DNA from: Candidatus Tayloriibacteriota bacterium
Lineage (GTDB): Bacteria; Patescibacteriota; Minisyncoccia; Phycocordibacterales; PALSA-1337
Direction of reading: 5' to 3'
DNA length: 20,773 nucleotides
NCBI GenBank assembly: GCA_026395095.1
Contig: JAPLZI010000031.1
Location: forward strand, 1 to 20,773
In this document: piece after piece, positions 1 to 6,367 of the stretch
How the letters are laid out: every line of letters starts with the position of its first letter
How positions within the stretch are numbered: position 1 is the first letter of the stretch
Translations under genes and position numbers: made by a program
The notes under the pieces: model-generated
The model's input: the letters and a program-made list of their open reading frames with translations, nothing else
Databases searched by the model: none
What the model was told of the DNA's origin: nothing

Positions 1-685
1 TTATACCCCAATTAGTATTAGGTTGATAGAGATAAAGACTACCACCAGTATTTGTTCCAATTATTGCATTACCAGCTACCTCCAGCCTTTGTCCTGGATT
101 CGTCGTCCCGATGCCGACGGAGCCAGAAGAGGTAATCCGCATTCTCTCAACTGGAGTAGCACTTCCATCTGATGAAGTTAAAAATAGAAGGGCACCAGGC
201 ATGTCAGCACCAGTAACTCCAGTACCAGTATCTGAAACTGCTTTGATTGTTGCCCCGAGTCTAAACGCATCATTGTATCCGTAAAAATCAAACTTACCTA
301 AGTCGTAACCTGACGTTATCGCAGTAGGAACTGTATTAGTTCCCCTTGATTTTTTAAAATTAATAATTCCACTACCAGTACCATTACCCGGTTGCAAAAT
401 TGCAAATACTCCATTAGGGGTAAAATTAAACATATCGTTTTTGTCAGCAGTGGACCTAGTAGTGAAATCCGTAGTAGCATTAGTAAACGAAAGAGCTATA
501 CCGCTATAACCAAACACCCTTGTAATGGATCCAGGTGCTACTTCCATACCATAAGTATAATCAGACGCTGTCCCACCAAGATACAAACCACCATAGTAGG
601 TATCAATAGCAGAAACAGTTGAGGTATCACTTAATTTCAAATTACCCTTTATGTCTAGTGCAGCGGTACCGGCGCCTACGGCACC
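1..685 (-). CDS. Frame-shifted continuation of the repeat surface protein, cut by window edge
   Basis: Read in the frame with codons at 683-685 down to 2-4, the minus strand is open for 228 codons with no stop. It continues the neighbouring protein seamlessly: AGTAALDIKGNLKLSDTSTV follows the GNVGVGT of the upstream frame, and later come ERMRITSSGSVGIGTTNPGQ and EVAGNAIIGTNTGGSLYLYQ. 'RLRISDSGNVGIGTTTPWGR' in the upstream frame is clearly the same repeat type. There is no start codon or promoter of its own at the junction, so this is the C-terminal part of one gene, not a separate one. One extra G in the five-G run (plus-strand C run at 684-688), or two fewer, would join the frames. The joined protein exceeds 910 residues and its end, perhaps with an S74-type intramolecular chaperone as in related fibres, lies outside the window. 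Confidence 0.8.
102..119 (-). repeat. 18-bp direct repeat copy 1, encodes VGIGTT
   Basis: The 18 bases gtcgtcccgatgccgacg on the plus strand recur exactly at 818-835. On the minus strand both encode the VGIGTT turn of the surface-protein repeats. A diverged copy lies at 1481-1500. Because the identity is at DNA level, recombination between copies could shorten or lengthen the protein. Confidence 0.8.
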
Positions 686-2751
686 CCCGTCCCCACCCCG
701 ACATTGCCTTGATTTGTTACTACCATTTTTGGAGCATTATTACTGTCAGCAATTACGAGAGCATTCGTTGTATTTAGTGTATCGGCACCTGTTATTGCCA
801 ACCTACCCCACGGCGTTGTCGTCCCGATGCCGACGTTGCCAGAATCGGAAATTCTTAATCGTTCAATGGCACTCGCTGTGCCGATTTGCGTGGTGGTAAA
901 AGCTAAATAAGCGCCTTGGGCCGAATCAGTCCATGTTTCGGAGGCGGCGCCGAATACAGCAACCCTTCCGGCCACAGAAAATCCGGTAGCACCATAACCG
1001 CGACCACCGAGAGCAAACAATTGATTATCCAGCCCAACGGCTGTCGGCAAGGCTGCGGTGCCGTTAGCGCGGCGGAAAATTATGTTTGGTGGAGCGCCGC
1101 CATAGCGGTCAAAGTACATCGTTGATTCGGTCTCACTGCTTACATGAAAAATACCCAGCGGCCTCGCCGTCCCAATCCCCACATTACCCGTCGTTGAATC
1201 AACCACAAATTTGTTTGTACCAACCGCGAGTCCTCCAGCAAAGCTAGAAGTCGCAGTTGTTGAAGTTGCCTGAATGAACGGAACATTGAGGTACTGCCAT
1301 GCAGAGATGCCTCGAGCCAGGATATCGCCGTTGAATGTAGATGTTCCGGTGTTCGTGAAAGTCGTGGCACCGGAGACTGTAAGATTATTGATCGTGAGAG
1401 TGCCTGTGGCAGTCAGATTCGCAGCACTGATGTCACCAGAGAAAAGGCCGTTGCCTTGGACAGAAAGGGTTTGTGATGGAGTCGTGGTGCCGATGCCGAC
1501 CTTACCCATGGCGGTAACGGCACCCGTGGTAATAATAGTGTCAAAAGACGCGTTACCCGTGGTAAGACTACCCACATTCGCGTTGCCGGAGATTACGAGT
1601 GAGCTTCCATCGAAATTTGCCGTGCCATTAGTAAGAGCACTGCTGATCGACTGGCTTATAGCAATGCCTCCAGCCATAGTATCACTGCTTGATTGAGCAG
1701 AAATAAATGTGTATGTCGGTTGCCATGGAGTAAAACTCTTAAGAGCCGCCTCTATGCGGGCATCAACCTGTACCATTGTGATCTGGTTGGGAGTTGCTAC
1801 GGTTATAGCCGAAGTGCGGCTGTTTGTTGAAACAGGTTTAACAATGGATTGTGTCAGTGTGGTTGGAGTAGTCGTTTTGGTTATAGGGCCAGTGTAATAT
1901 GGATAGTATGCATAATTTGTCTCACCATTTCCGTTATTACCATCGTTATTACCATAATTAGAACCGCCAATAATGTTCCCGATTGCAACTACTATTGAAT
2001 TCTTTGCCGTTCCGAAGAATGAACCTACAGATGAAATCGCGTCAGCGATTGAAGCAGAATTGGAAAGTTTGAAGGAAGCTGTATCCAACGCTGCTATTGT
2101 CTGTTCAGCAGCACGGGTTATAGATCCAATAAATTCATCCGGATGCATCGCGTAGACTGATCCAATCCCAATAAATATTACCGCCGCACTTGTAAGAACG
2201 GACGAACGCACATTTGAAAAGAACGGACTCTTTATCATTAGTGCCGCCTTTGCGATTTCCGCGCGAATGTATTCTGGCAAATTTTTCTCGAGCTTTGGCA
2301 AAAGCGGGCGTTCATCGGATTCATAAGAAAATTTCCATTCAAGCGGTGGAATTGATTGCGCAATCGATTTTGGAACTGGGAGAACTTCAGCTGATATTGC
2401 TGGCGTTGGTGCTGGTGCTGGTGCTACCGGCTCACCTAAAGATATTGTCGGACCGTCATATTTCCAAACAAGTGCTTCCGGAGGAGTCACCTGCATGTTC
2501 TCAACCTTGTGCGGCATAACAGATCCAGATTTACCATATTGATCATGACGAATTCTCTGAATTTCCTCTGCCTCTCTCTTATGTGACATTAAGGATTCTT
2601 CGTTCACATACCAAGAGCGACCGATCAGCCGAGAATCAATCTTTTTTCCACGACAAAGTTGACCAATGTAGTCTTTCGAATACTTAGATATCTCGGCAGC
2701 TCGGCTAGACGAGATATAATGTTTGCCTTCTATTTCGACTAAGTCTTTCAT
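676..2751 (-). CDS. Membrane-spanning HTH / 'GIGTTTP'-repeat surface protein, N-terminal portion
   Basis: The 691 residues read as a multi-part envelope protein. Residues 1-60 form a small helix-turn-helix-like domain (ISSSRAAEISKYSKDYIGQL, then GRSWYV), of a kind common at the N-terminus of Parcubacteria proteins. A Pro/Ala-rich linker follows (about 95-125), then one membrane helix (about 184-204), a Ser/Thr/Asn-rich stretch, and from about 380 onward beta-structured repeats marked by GIGTTTP-type motifs near 419, 524, 641 and 685. Such repeats occur in phage tail fibres and bacterial adhesins with trimeric beta-structure. Inferred topology: HTH inside the cell, repeats outside. The reading frame stops at 676-678 straight after GNVGVGT, but the same kind of protein continues in another frame down to the window edge, so the stop looks like a frameshift. 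The ATG at 2751 is supported by a TATAAT 8 bases upstream. Function, adhesion or otherwise, is not established. Confidence 0.85.
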   Translation of the reverse strand: MKDLVEIEGKHYISSSRAAEISKYSKDYIGQLCRGKKIDSRLIGRSWYVNEESLMSHKREAEEIQRIRHDQYGKSGSVMPHKVENMQVTPPEALVWKYDGPTISLGEPVAPAPAPTPAISAEVLPVPKSIAQSIPPLEWKFSYESDERPLLPKLEKNLPEYIRAEIAKAALMIKSPFFSNVRSSVLTSAAVIFIGIGSVYAMHPDEFIGSITRAAEQTIAALDTASFKLSNSASIADAISSVGSFFGTAKNSIVVAIGNIIGGSNYGNNDGNNGNGETNYAYYPYYTGPITKTTTPTTLTQSIVKPVSTNSRTSAITVATPNQITMVQVDARIEAALKSFTPWQPTYTFISAQSSSDTMAGGIAISQSISSALTNGTANFDGSSLVISGNANVGSLTTGNASFDTIITTGAVTAMGKVGIGTTTPSQTLSVQGNGLFSGDISAANLTATGTLTINNLTVSGATTFTNTGTSTFNGDILARGISAWQYLNVPFIQATSTTATSSFAGGLAVGTNKFVVDSTTGNVGIGTARPLGIFHVSSETESTMYFDRYGGAPPNIIFRRANGTAALPTAVGLDNQLFALGGRGYGATGFSVAGRVAVFGAASETWTDSAQGAYLAFTTTQIGTASAIERLRISDSGNVGIGTTTPWGRLAITGADTLNTTNALVIADSNNAPKMVVTNQGNVGVGTGVP
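818..835 (-). repeat. 18-bp direct repeat copy 2, encodes VGIGTT
   Basis: Exact second copy of the 18-base sequence at 102-119. It lies 716 bp away, on the other side of the frameshift position at 684-688. Confidence 0.8.
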
Positions 2752-2759
2752 TCCATATA

Positions 2760-2765
2760 ATTATA
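2760..2765 (-). promoter_or_regulatory. -10 box of the surface repeat protein
   Basis: The minus strand reads TATAAT, then 8 bases, then the ATG at 2751. A TTGATA hexamer (2785-2790) lies 19 bases upstream of it, a long but possible spacer. Transcription would start within 1-2 bases of the start codon, so the mRNA would be leaderless or nearly so. Confidence 0.55.
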
Positions 2766-2965
2766 CAGTTAAGTGCTAAATTAGTATCAAGATTATCTGT
2801 TGATAACTATCATTTCCCAAAACACCACTAAAGGCTTAAAATGATACCAGTATCAGTAGATTGCAGATGAAGGAACAGGTCGACAAAATAATTAGGTACA
2901 ATTACATACAGTGGAGATTAGTGGCCATGATCAGAAATTTCATATTTTTTACTTGCTTTGTACCA

Positions 2966-3040
2966 CATAAACATTTATAATAGTATTTAATTACTCATAA
3001 ACATCCATATATTTTATAGAGGGTTTATGAAGGTTTATCA
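2966..3040. promoter_or_regulatory. Array of four ATAAAC/GTTTAT motifs before the MerR-type gene
   Basis: CATAAACAT occurs at 2966-2974 and again at 2996-3004. The reverse orientation, GGTTTATGA at 3022-3030 and GGTTTATCA at 3032-3040, follows just before the start codon. TCATAAAC (2995-3002) and GTTTATGA (3023-3030) form a perfect 8-bp inverted repeat. The arrangement resembles an autoregulatory operator. The region is AT-rich, so chance similarity cannot be ruled out. Confidence 0.4.
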
Positions 3041-3046
3041 ATCATC

Positions 3047-3289
3047 ATGTCCGAATCAAAACTAATAACTATAAAAGAGGCCGCCAGTATGCTCGGAGTT
3101 ACTACCCTCACCCTTCGGAACTGGGATAAGAATGGTAAGCTGATCCCCTCCCGACACCCTTTAAATAACTACCGTGTATACAAACGCGCGGATATTGACA
3201 ATCTAATCGAGGAAATAGGCCGTAACACAACGCCAATAGACACAAGAAGAAAAAAGGTCACTAAGAAACTTGAAATTAAGCACCTTTAA
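3047..3289 (+). CDS. MerR-type HTH DNA-binding protein, 80 aa
   Basis: A small protein made almost only of a MerR/excisionase-like winged HTH. Residues 5-57 read ITIKEAASMLGVTTLTLRNW, then a wing around NNYRVYKRADIDNLIEEI, as in the N-terminal domain of MerR regulators. A basic tail follows (RRKKVTKKLEIKH). The C-terminal dimerisation and effector domain of full MerR proteins (120-150 residues) is absent, so it is a minimal DNA-binding protein: a regulator, an excisionase-like architectural factor or a partner of a larger protein. It is divergent from the surface protein and lies 109 bp upstream of gatB. A 12-codon reading frame (ATG at 3027, stop at 3063-3065) overlaps its start codon, and a -10-like TATAGA lies 6 bases before that ATG. 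No Shine-Dalgarno is seen. Confidence 0.8.
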   Translation: MSESKLITIKEAASMLGVTTLTLRNWDKNGKLIPSRHPLNNYRVYKRADIDNLIEEIGRNTTPIDTRRKKVTKKLEIKHL

Positions 3290-3315
3290 CAAATACTAAC
3301 TGTCCATTATAAAAA

Positions 3316-3366
3316 CCTATCCGAGATGAGGCTCAATGAAGCAATATCTCGTCTAGACTTGATAGG
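3316..3366 (+). other. Nested inverted repeat between MerR-type gene and gatB
   Basis: CCTATC (3316-3321) pairs with GATAGG (3361-3366). Inside it CGAGAT (3322-3327) pairs with ATCTCG (3346-3351). The two helices are continuous on the left and separated by 9 bases on the right. No T-run follows, so it is not a standard intrinsic terminator. It could be a 3'-end hairpin for the upstream gene or a binding site near the gatB promoter. Confidence 0.35.
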
Positions 3367-3385
3367 CTAAAGTTGTAAAATGTTG

Positions 3386-3391
3386 TATAAT
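3386..3391 (+). promoter_or_regulatory. -10 box of gatB
   Basis: A perfect TATAAT ends 7 bases before the gatB ATG at 3399, placing the transcription start at or next to the start codon. No good -35 is seen at 16-18 bases; TTGATA at 3359-3364 is 21 bases away. There is no Shine-Dalgarno. Confidence 0.55.
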
Positions 3392-3398
3392 AATAACC

Positions 3399-4805
3399 AT
3401 GAACAAATACATACCAACGATCGGGCTTGAGATACACGCAGAATTAAAAACCGGCTCAAAGATGTTTTGTGCTTGTAAAAACGATCCTGACGCGAATAAA
3501 CCCAATACGAATATTTGCCCCATCTGTTTAGGCCACCCTGGAACACTTCCTGTACTCAATATGGAGGCCATAAAGCATGTTTTGAGGGTTGGGACGGCCG
3601 TAAAGGGCTCCTTAGCGGATTTTACCGAGTGGGATCGGAAGAATTACTTCTACCCTGACATTCCGAAGGGCTACCAAATAAGCCAGTACAAATACCCTCT
3701 CGTCACCGGTGGCGAGCTATCTGGCATTGCCATAGAAAGAATTCACTTGGAGGAGGATACAGCCCAATCCACTCACGACATTCATGAAAAAAGTTTGGTT
3801 AATTTCAATCGCTCTGGCGTACCACTTATGGAACTTGTCACCAAGCCTGTCATCCATGATGCAGAGACAGCGATGAACTTTGCTAAGGAACTCCAATTAC
3901 TTTTGCGCACACTCAATGTAGGTGAGGCCAACATGGAGAAAGGCGAGATGCGCGTCGAAGCAAATATTTCCGTTGCATCGGAGGACGATACTCGTGTCGG
4001 AAAATTTGGAACCAAAACTGAAGTGAAAAATTTAAACTCATTTCGTTCTGTCGGCCGAGCGATCGCATATGAAGTCGAGCGACAGGTGAAGCTCATAGAG
4101 GACAGAGAAAAAGTTTTACAGGAGACTCGAGGTTGGGATGATACTCTTAACGAAACCTACTCACAGAGGAGCAAGGAGAGTTCGCATGACTATCGATACT
4201 TCCCGGAACCCGACATACCGAAACTAAAACTTTCCGAGATAAAAGAATTTTCGTCTGAAATCCTCAAAAATGAAATCCCCGAATTATCAAATTCAAAACG
4301 CGATCGTTACAAAAAAGATTTCGGGATGACCGACAAGGAAGTTGCAGTCCTAATCGACTCCCCTGCCCTATCTAATTATTATGAGTCGGTTGTCTCGAAT
4401 TTTCGAGGAGATCCTCTGCACATCAAACTAGCGAAAAATTATCTGCTCAATGAGACCGGTGTCATGCTCGTGCCACCTAAGAATTTCTCGGAGCTCATCT
4501 CGATGATTGCCGCCGGAGAAATCTCCTCACGCGGTGCAAAAGACATATTAGCTCTGCTCATAAAAACTCCCGGTTCATCCCCTCGCATGATTGCCGAGAA
4601 AAATAATCTCCTACAGAAGAGCGACGCGTCATCGCTCCTGCCCGCGATCGACGAAATTATTTCCGCAAATCCTAAAGTGGTCACCGAGTACAAAGCCGGC
4701 AAGACTGCTTCTCTCCAGTTTCTCATCGGTCAGGCGATGAAAGTCACCAAGGGTTCTGCTAATCCCGAGGTTCTGAGGAGACTGATTACTGAGAAGTTAT
4801 CCTAG
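3399..4805 (+). CDS. gatB: Asp/Glu-tRNA(Asn/Gln) amidotransferase subunit B
   Basis: GatB is the kinase/transamidase subunit of GatCAB. It activates Glu-tRNA(Gln), and in many bacteria Asp-tRNA(Asn), with ATP and passes ammonia from GatA to make Gln- or Asn-tRNA in the cytoplasm. At 468 residues it is near the usual family length. Signature blocks are all present: GLEIHAELKTGSKMFCACKN at the N-terminus with Cys24, Cys26, Cys40 and Cys43 as a zinc site, YFYPDIPKGYQISQY near 86-100, HLEEDTAQSTH, FNRSGVPLMELVT, MRVEANISV, KTEVKNLNSFRS and SSHDYRYFPEPDIP. The last 150 residues form the GatB/YqeY helical tRNA-binding tail. gatA and gatC are not in the window, so the complex is encoded from dispersed loci. 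The TAG stop lies within the left arm of a large inverted repeat. Confidence 0.97.
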   Translation: MNKYIPTIGLEIHAELKTGSKMFCACKNDPDANKPNTNICPICLGHPGTLPVLNMEAIKHVLRVGTAVKGSLADFTEWDRKNYFYPDIPKGYQISQYKYPLVTGGELSGIAIERIHLEEDTAQSTHDIHEKSLVNFNRSGVPLMELVTKPVIHDAETAMNFAKELQLLLRTLNVGEANMEKGEMRVEANISVASEDDTRVGKFGTKTEVKNLNSFRSVGRAIAYEVERQVKLIEDREKVLQETRGWDDTLNETYSQRSKESSHDYRYFPEPDIPKLKLSEIKEFSSEILKNEIPELSNSKRDRYKKDFGMTDKEVAVLIDSPALSNYYESVVSNFRGDPLHIKLAKNYLLNETGVMLVPPKNFSELISMIAAGEISSRGAKDILALLIKTPGSSPRMIAEKNNLLQKSDASSLLPAIDEIISANPKVVTEYKAGKTASLQFLIGQAMKVTKGSANPEVLRRLITEKLS

Positions 4806-4935
4806 GAGAAGGAGAAAGAAACATCACCCAGAAGAACTCCACTGCTGTATCGATTTTGTGCCTAAAGAATAACCATAATATGATGGCTCCCGCTGGGAAT
4901 GTTCTTCTGGGTGATGTGTCTTTCTCCTTCTCCTA
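4803..4935. repeat. 133-bp near-perfect inverted repeat overlapping the gatB stop codon
   Basis: The left arm 4803-4837 and right arm 4901-4935 match over 35 bases with one mismatch (A4820 against G4918). Both arms start TAGGAGAAGGAGAAAGA when read inward, and the spacer is 63 bases. The left arm begins with the TAG stop of gatB. An RNA from either strand could fold into a 35-bp stem, far longer than a normal terminator, and no T-run follows either arm. The outermost TA on both sides would fit a TA target-site duplication, so a MITE-like element is an alternative to a bidirectional transcript end between the convergent gatB and obgE. There is no reading frame inside. Confidence 0.85.
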
Positions 4936-4956
4936 ATATTCCTTAATAAAGCTTAC

Positions 4957-4994
4957 AAAAATAGACCTCTCGCGCATCCCCTACCCCGAGGAGG
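4957..4994 (-). terminator. Probable intrinsic terminator of obgE
   Basis: On the minus strand just after the obgE stop, CCTCCTCG (4987-4994) can pair with CGAGAGG (4966-4972) with one bulge, followed by TCTATTTTTG. GC-rich stem plus T-tract fits an intrinsic terminator. Confidence 0.55.
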
Positions 4995-4998
4995 CATA

Positions 4999-5982
4999 TC
5001 ACTTATTTTGGAACATCTTCGTCATCACATCACCGAATTTTTTGACTCCGTCATCATCCATCACCGTTAAATCATACACAGAAGACTCGAGAGGGATAAG
5101 TTTTTTCAGAGATTTTTTGGCCTTTGAAATAACCTCATCCGAAACCAGATCAGTCTTCGTCAGTACGACGATTTCTTTTTTAAGTGGGAGCCCGTGGCCG
5201 AACTTTTCGAGCTCCGTGCGCACGGTTTTGTAGGCGTATTCGATATCCTCATTCTCAAGCGAGACTAGGTGCAAGAGGATCTTCGTGCGCTTCACATGGC
5301 GCAGGAATTTATGACCGAGACCCTTGCCTTCCGAGGCTCCTTCTATGAGACCTGGAATATCAGCCAGAATATAGCCGCCCCTTAACACTCCTAGATTTGG
5401 GTCGAGCGTAGTGAAGGCGTAGCTCCCAACCTTGGCATGCGCGTGAGTGAGCGCATTTAGAAGACTTGATTTGCCGGCGTTTGGCAGACCAATAAGCCCT
5501 GCATCGGCGATCAGGTTCAACTCTACAGTGAAATCAGCTTCATCGCCTTCATAACCGGGAGTTGATTGTTCGGGACGGATATTTGTCGAGGCTTTGAAAT
5601 GCTCATTGCCAAGACCACCTCTGCCGCCATGAAGAATTTTTTCAGTTTGTCCTTCTTCGATCAGTTCCACAATTCGGCCTGTTTGTTTATTTGAAACTAT
5701 CGAACCGATCGGCAATTCGATGGTGCAATCGTCGCCGGCCCTGCCCTGCATGCTTTGATTCTGCCCATCCTGGCCATTCTTGGCCTCAAAGTTTTTTACC
5801 TGCTTGTGGCGCGCGAGAATATTCATGTCACGCACAGCCCGCACGAATACATCGCCGCCACGACCGCCATTACCACCGGATGCTCCGGCGTATTCCTTGC
5901 CTTTTTCATGGCGCCAGCGGACCACTCCGATGCCGCCACGGCCGGCTTTCGCATGAAATTCTATTTCGTCTATGAGTGCCAT
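4999..5982 (-). CDS. obgE: GTPase Obg/CgtA
   Basis: Obg is an essential GTPase that binds the 50S ribosomal subunit and acts in late ribosome assembly and stress signalling. Residues 1-157 are the glycine-rich Obg fold (HAKAGRGGIGVVRWRHEKGK, GGNGGRGGDV, GRGGLGNEHFKASTNIRPEQ). The G domain follows: P-loop GLPNAGKS at 164-171, switch I Thr191/192 in FTTLDPNLG, G3 DIPG at 208-211 and G4 TKTD at 275-278. At 327 residues it ends after the G domain and lacks the C-terminal OCT domain of longer Obg proteins; many bacteria have this short form. The ATG at 5982 matches the family start and has an extended -10 (TGATATAAG) 8 bases upstream. It converges with gatB and diverges from the PadR-type gene. 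Local G+C is high (35 of 60 bases at 5281-5340). Confidence 0.96.
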   Translation of the reverse strand: MALIDEIEFHAKAGRGGIGVVRWRHEKGKEYAGASGGNGGRGGDVFVRAVRDMNILARHKQVKNFEAKNGQDGQNQSMQGRAGDDCTIELPIGSIVSNKQTGRIVELIEEGQTEKILHGGRGGLGNEHFKASTNIRPEQSTPGYEGDEADFTVELNLIADAGLIGLPNAGKSSLLNALTHAHAKVGSYAFTTLDPNLGVLRGGYILADIPGLIEGASEGKGLGHKFLRHVKRTKILLHLVSLENEDIEYAYKTVRTELEKFGHGLPLKKEIVVLTKTDLVSDEVISKAKKSLKKLIPLESSVYDLTVMDDDGVKKFGDVMTKMFQNK

Positions 5983-5990
5983 ATAGACTA

Positions 5991-5999
5991 CTTATATCA
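5991..5999 (-). promoter_or_regulatory. Extended -10 promoter of obgE
   Basis: The minus strand reads TG-A-TATAAG followed by 8 bases and the obgE ATG. An extended -10 can work with a weak -35, and none is recognisable here. The predicted transcript has almost no leader. Confidence 0.5.
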
Positions 6000-6196
6000 C
6001 AAATCTGCCGCCGAAACCATTCCATCTTCCAGCTCCAAAACCACGCTTTTTCATACCCAAAAGAATGCGGGGGTGCTGATGGATGAGGCAAAGTGTCAGT
6101 TGTTTTCGGCTTTTTAGTGGCATTTTGATCGCAGACAAATAAGGATGGGGATGTTCAAGGATAATTATATAACAAATTCTCCTGGAAATAACTAGG

Positions 6197-6248
6197 CAAA
6201 GTGACCCTTACCCTGAACAAAGTGACATCTAATTGGCGCAAAGTAATC
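6197..6248 (+). repeat. Three direct repeats CAAAGTgAc at 21-bp steps
   Basis: CAAAGTGAC starts at 6197 and at 6218, and a partial copy CAAAGTAATC starts at 6239. The step is exactly 21 bp, two helical turns, so all three face the same side of the DNA. A fourth CAAAGTG lies at 6089. This suggests an iterated binding site (iteron-like) in the obgE/PadR intergenic region. The binding protein is unknown. Confidence 0.5.
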
Positions 6249-6271
6249 TTCCTCCGCAATCACCACTTTTA

Positions 6272-6293
6272 AAATCATGCTGTACCATGATTC
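6272..6293. promoter_or_regulatory. Upstream palindromic operator, probably PadR-type
   Basis: AAATCATG, six bases CTGTAC, then CATGATTC. It is an inverted repeat of ATCATG/CATGAT arms (seven pairs when extended to AATCATG/CATGATT), and differs from the site at 6366-6387 at only three of 22 positions. Centre-to-centre distance is 94 bp, about nine helical turns, so a looped complex is possible. Confidence 0.7.
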
Positions 6294-6337
6294 ATTTGGA
6301 TATTTTATTGAAAATATTCCAAACAATGGCTTATACA

Positions 6338-6367
6338 TTGACACACAAAAATCTTGTGATCTACGAA
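6338..6367 (+). promoter_or_regulatory. Candidate promoter of the PadR-type gene
   Basis: A consensus TTGACA -35 (6338-6343) is followed after 18 bases by a weak -10, TACGAA (6362-6367). The downstream operator starts at 6366, so a bound repressor would cover the -10 edge and transcription start. This implies a leader of about 130 bases. A second possible start lies nearer the gene, where TAAAAT ends 10 bases before the ATG. Confidence 0.45.

Larger units (their letters stand above)
2752..3046. other. Divergent intergenic region between surface protein and MerR-type regulator
   Basis: These 295 bases hold no convincing gene. A perfect 6-bp inverted repeat, TGATAC-CA-GTATCA, sits at 2842-2855, and a matching half-site GTATCA at 2784-2789 overlaps the -35 hexamer of the surface-protein promoter. 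This may be an operator. The right part carries the ATAAAC/GTTTAT motif array listed separately. The regulator that binds is unknown; the MerR-type protein next door is the obvious candidate. Confidence 0.4.

Noticed and set aside
676..705. Programmed -1 ribosomal frameshift at the G run
   Set aside because: Zero-frame codons GGG GTG would shift to GGG GGT, so the A-site tRNA would not re-pair well. It does not fit the X XXY YYZ heptamer, and no downstream pseudoknot is evident.
1274..1696. Long plus-strand reading frame opposite the surface gene
   Set aside because: It is an antisense shadow of the repeat protein; the translation shows no domain and runs against a clearly coding minus strand.
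3316..3366. Integron attC-like site
   Set aside because: The outer arms do not show the RYYYAAC/GTTRRRY core pair, and no integrase or cassette is present.
4805..4818. AGGAGAAGGAG as a Shine-Dalgarno site
   Set aside because: No start codon or reading frame follows at a useful distance on either strand; the sequence belongs to the inverted repeat arm.
5691..6117. Plus-strand frames opposite obgE
   Set aside because: They are antisense shadows of the G+C-rich obgE gene with no recognisable protein features.
6197..6248. CRISPR array
   Set aside because: Repeat units are only about 9 bp with 12-bp gaps and the third is partial; no cas genes are present.
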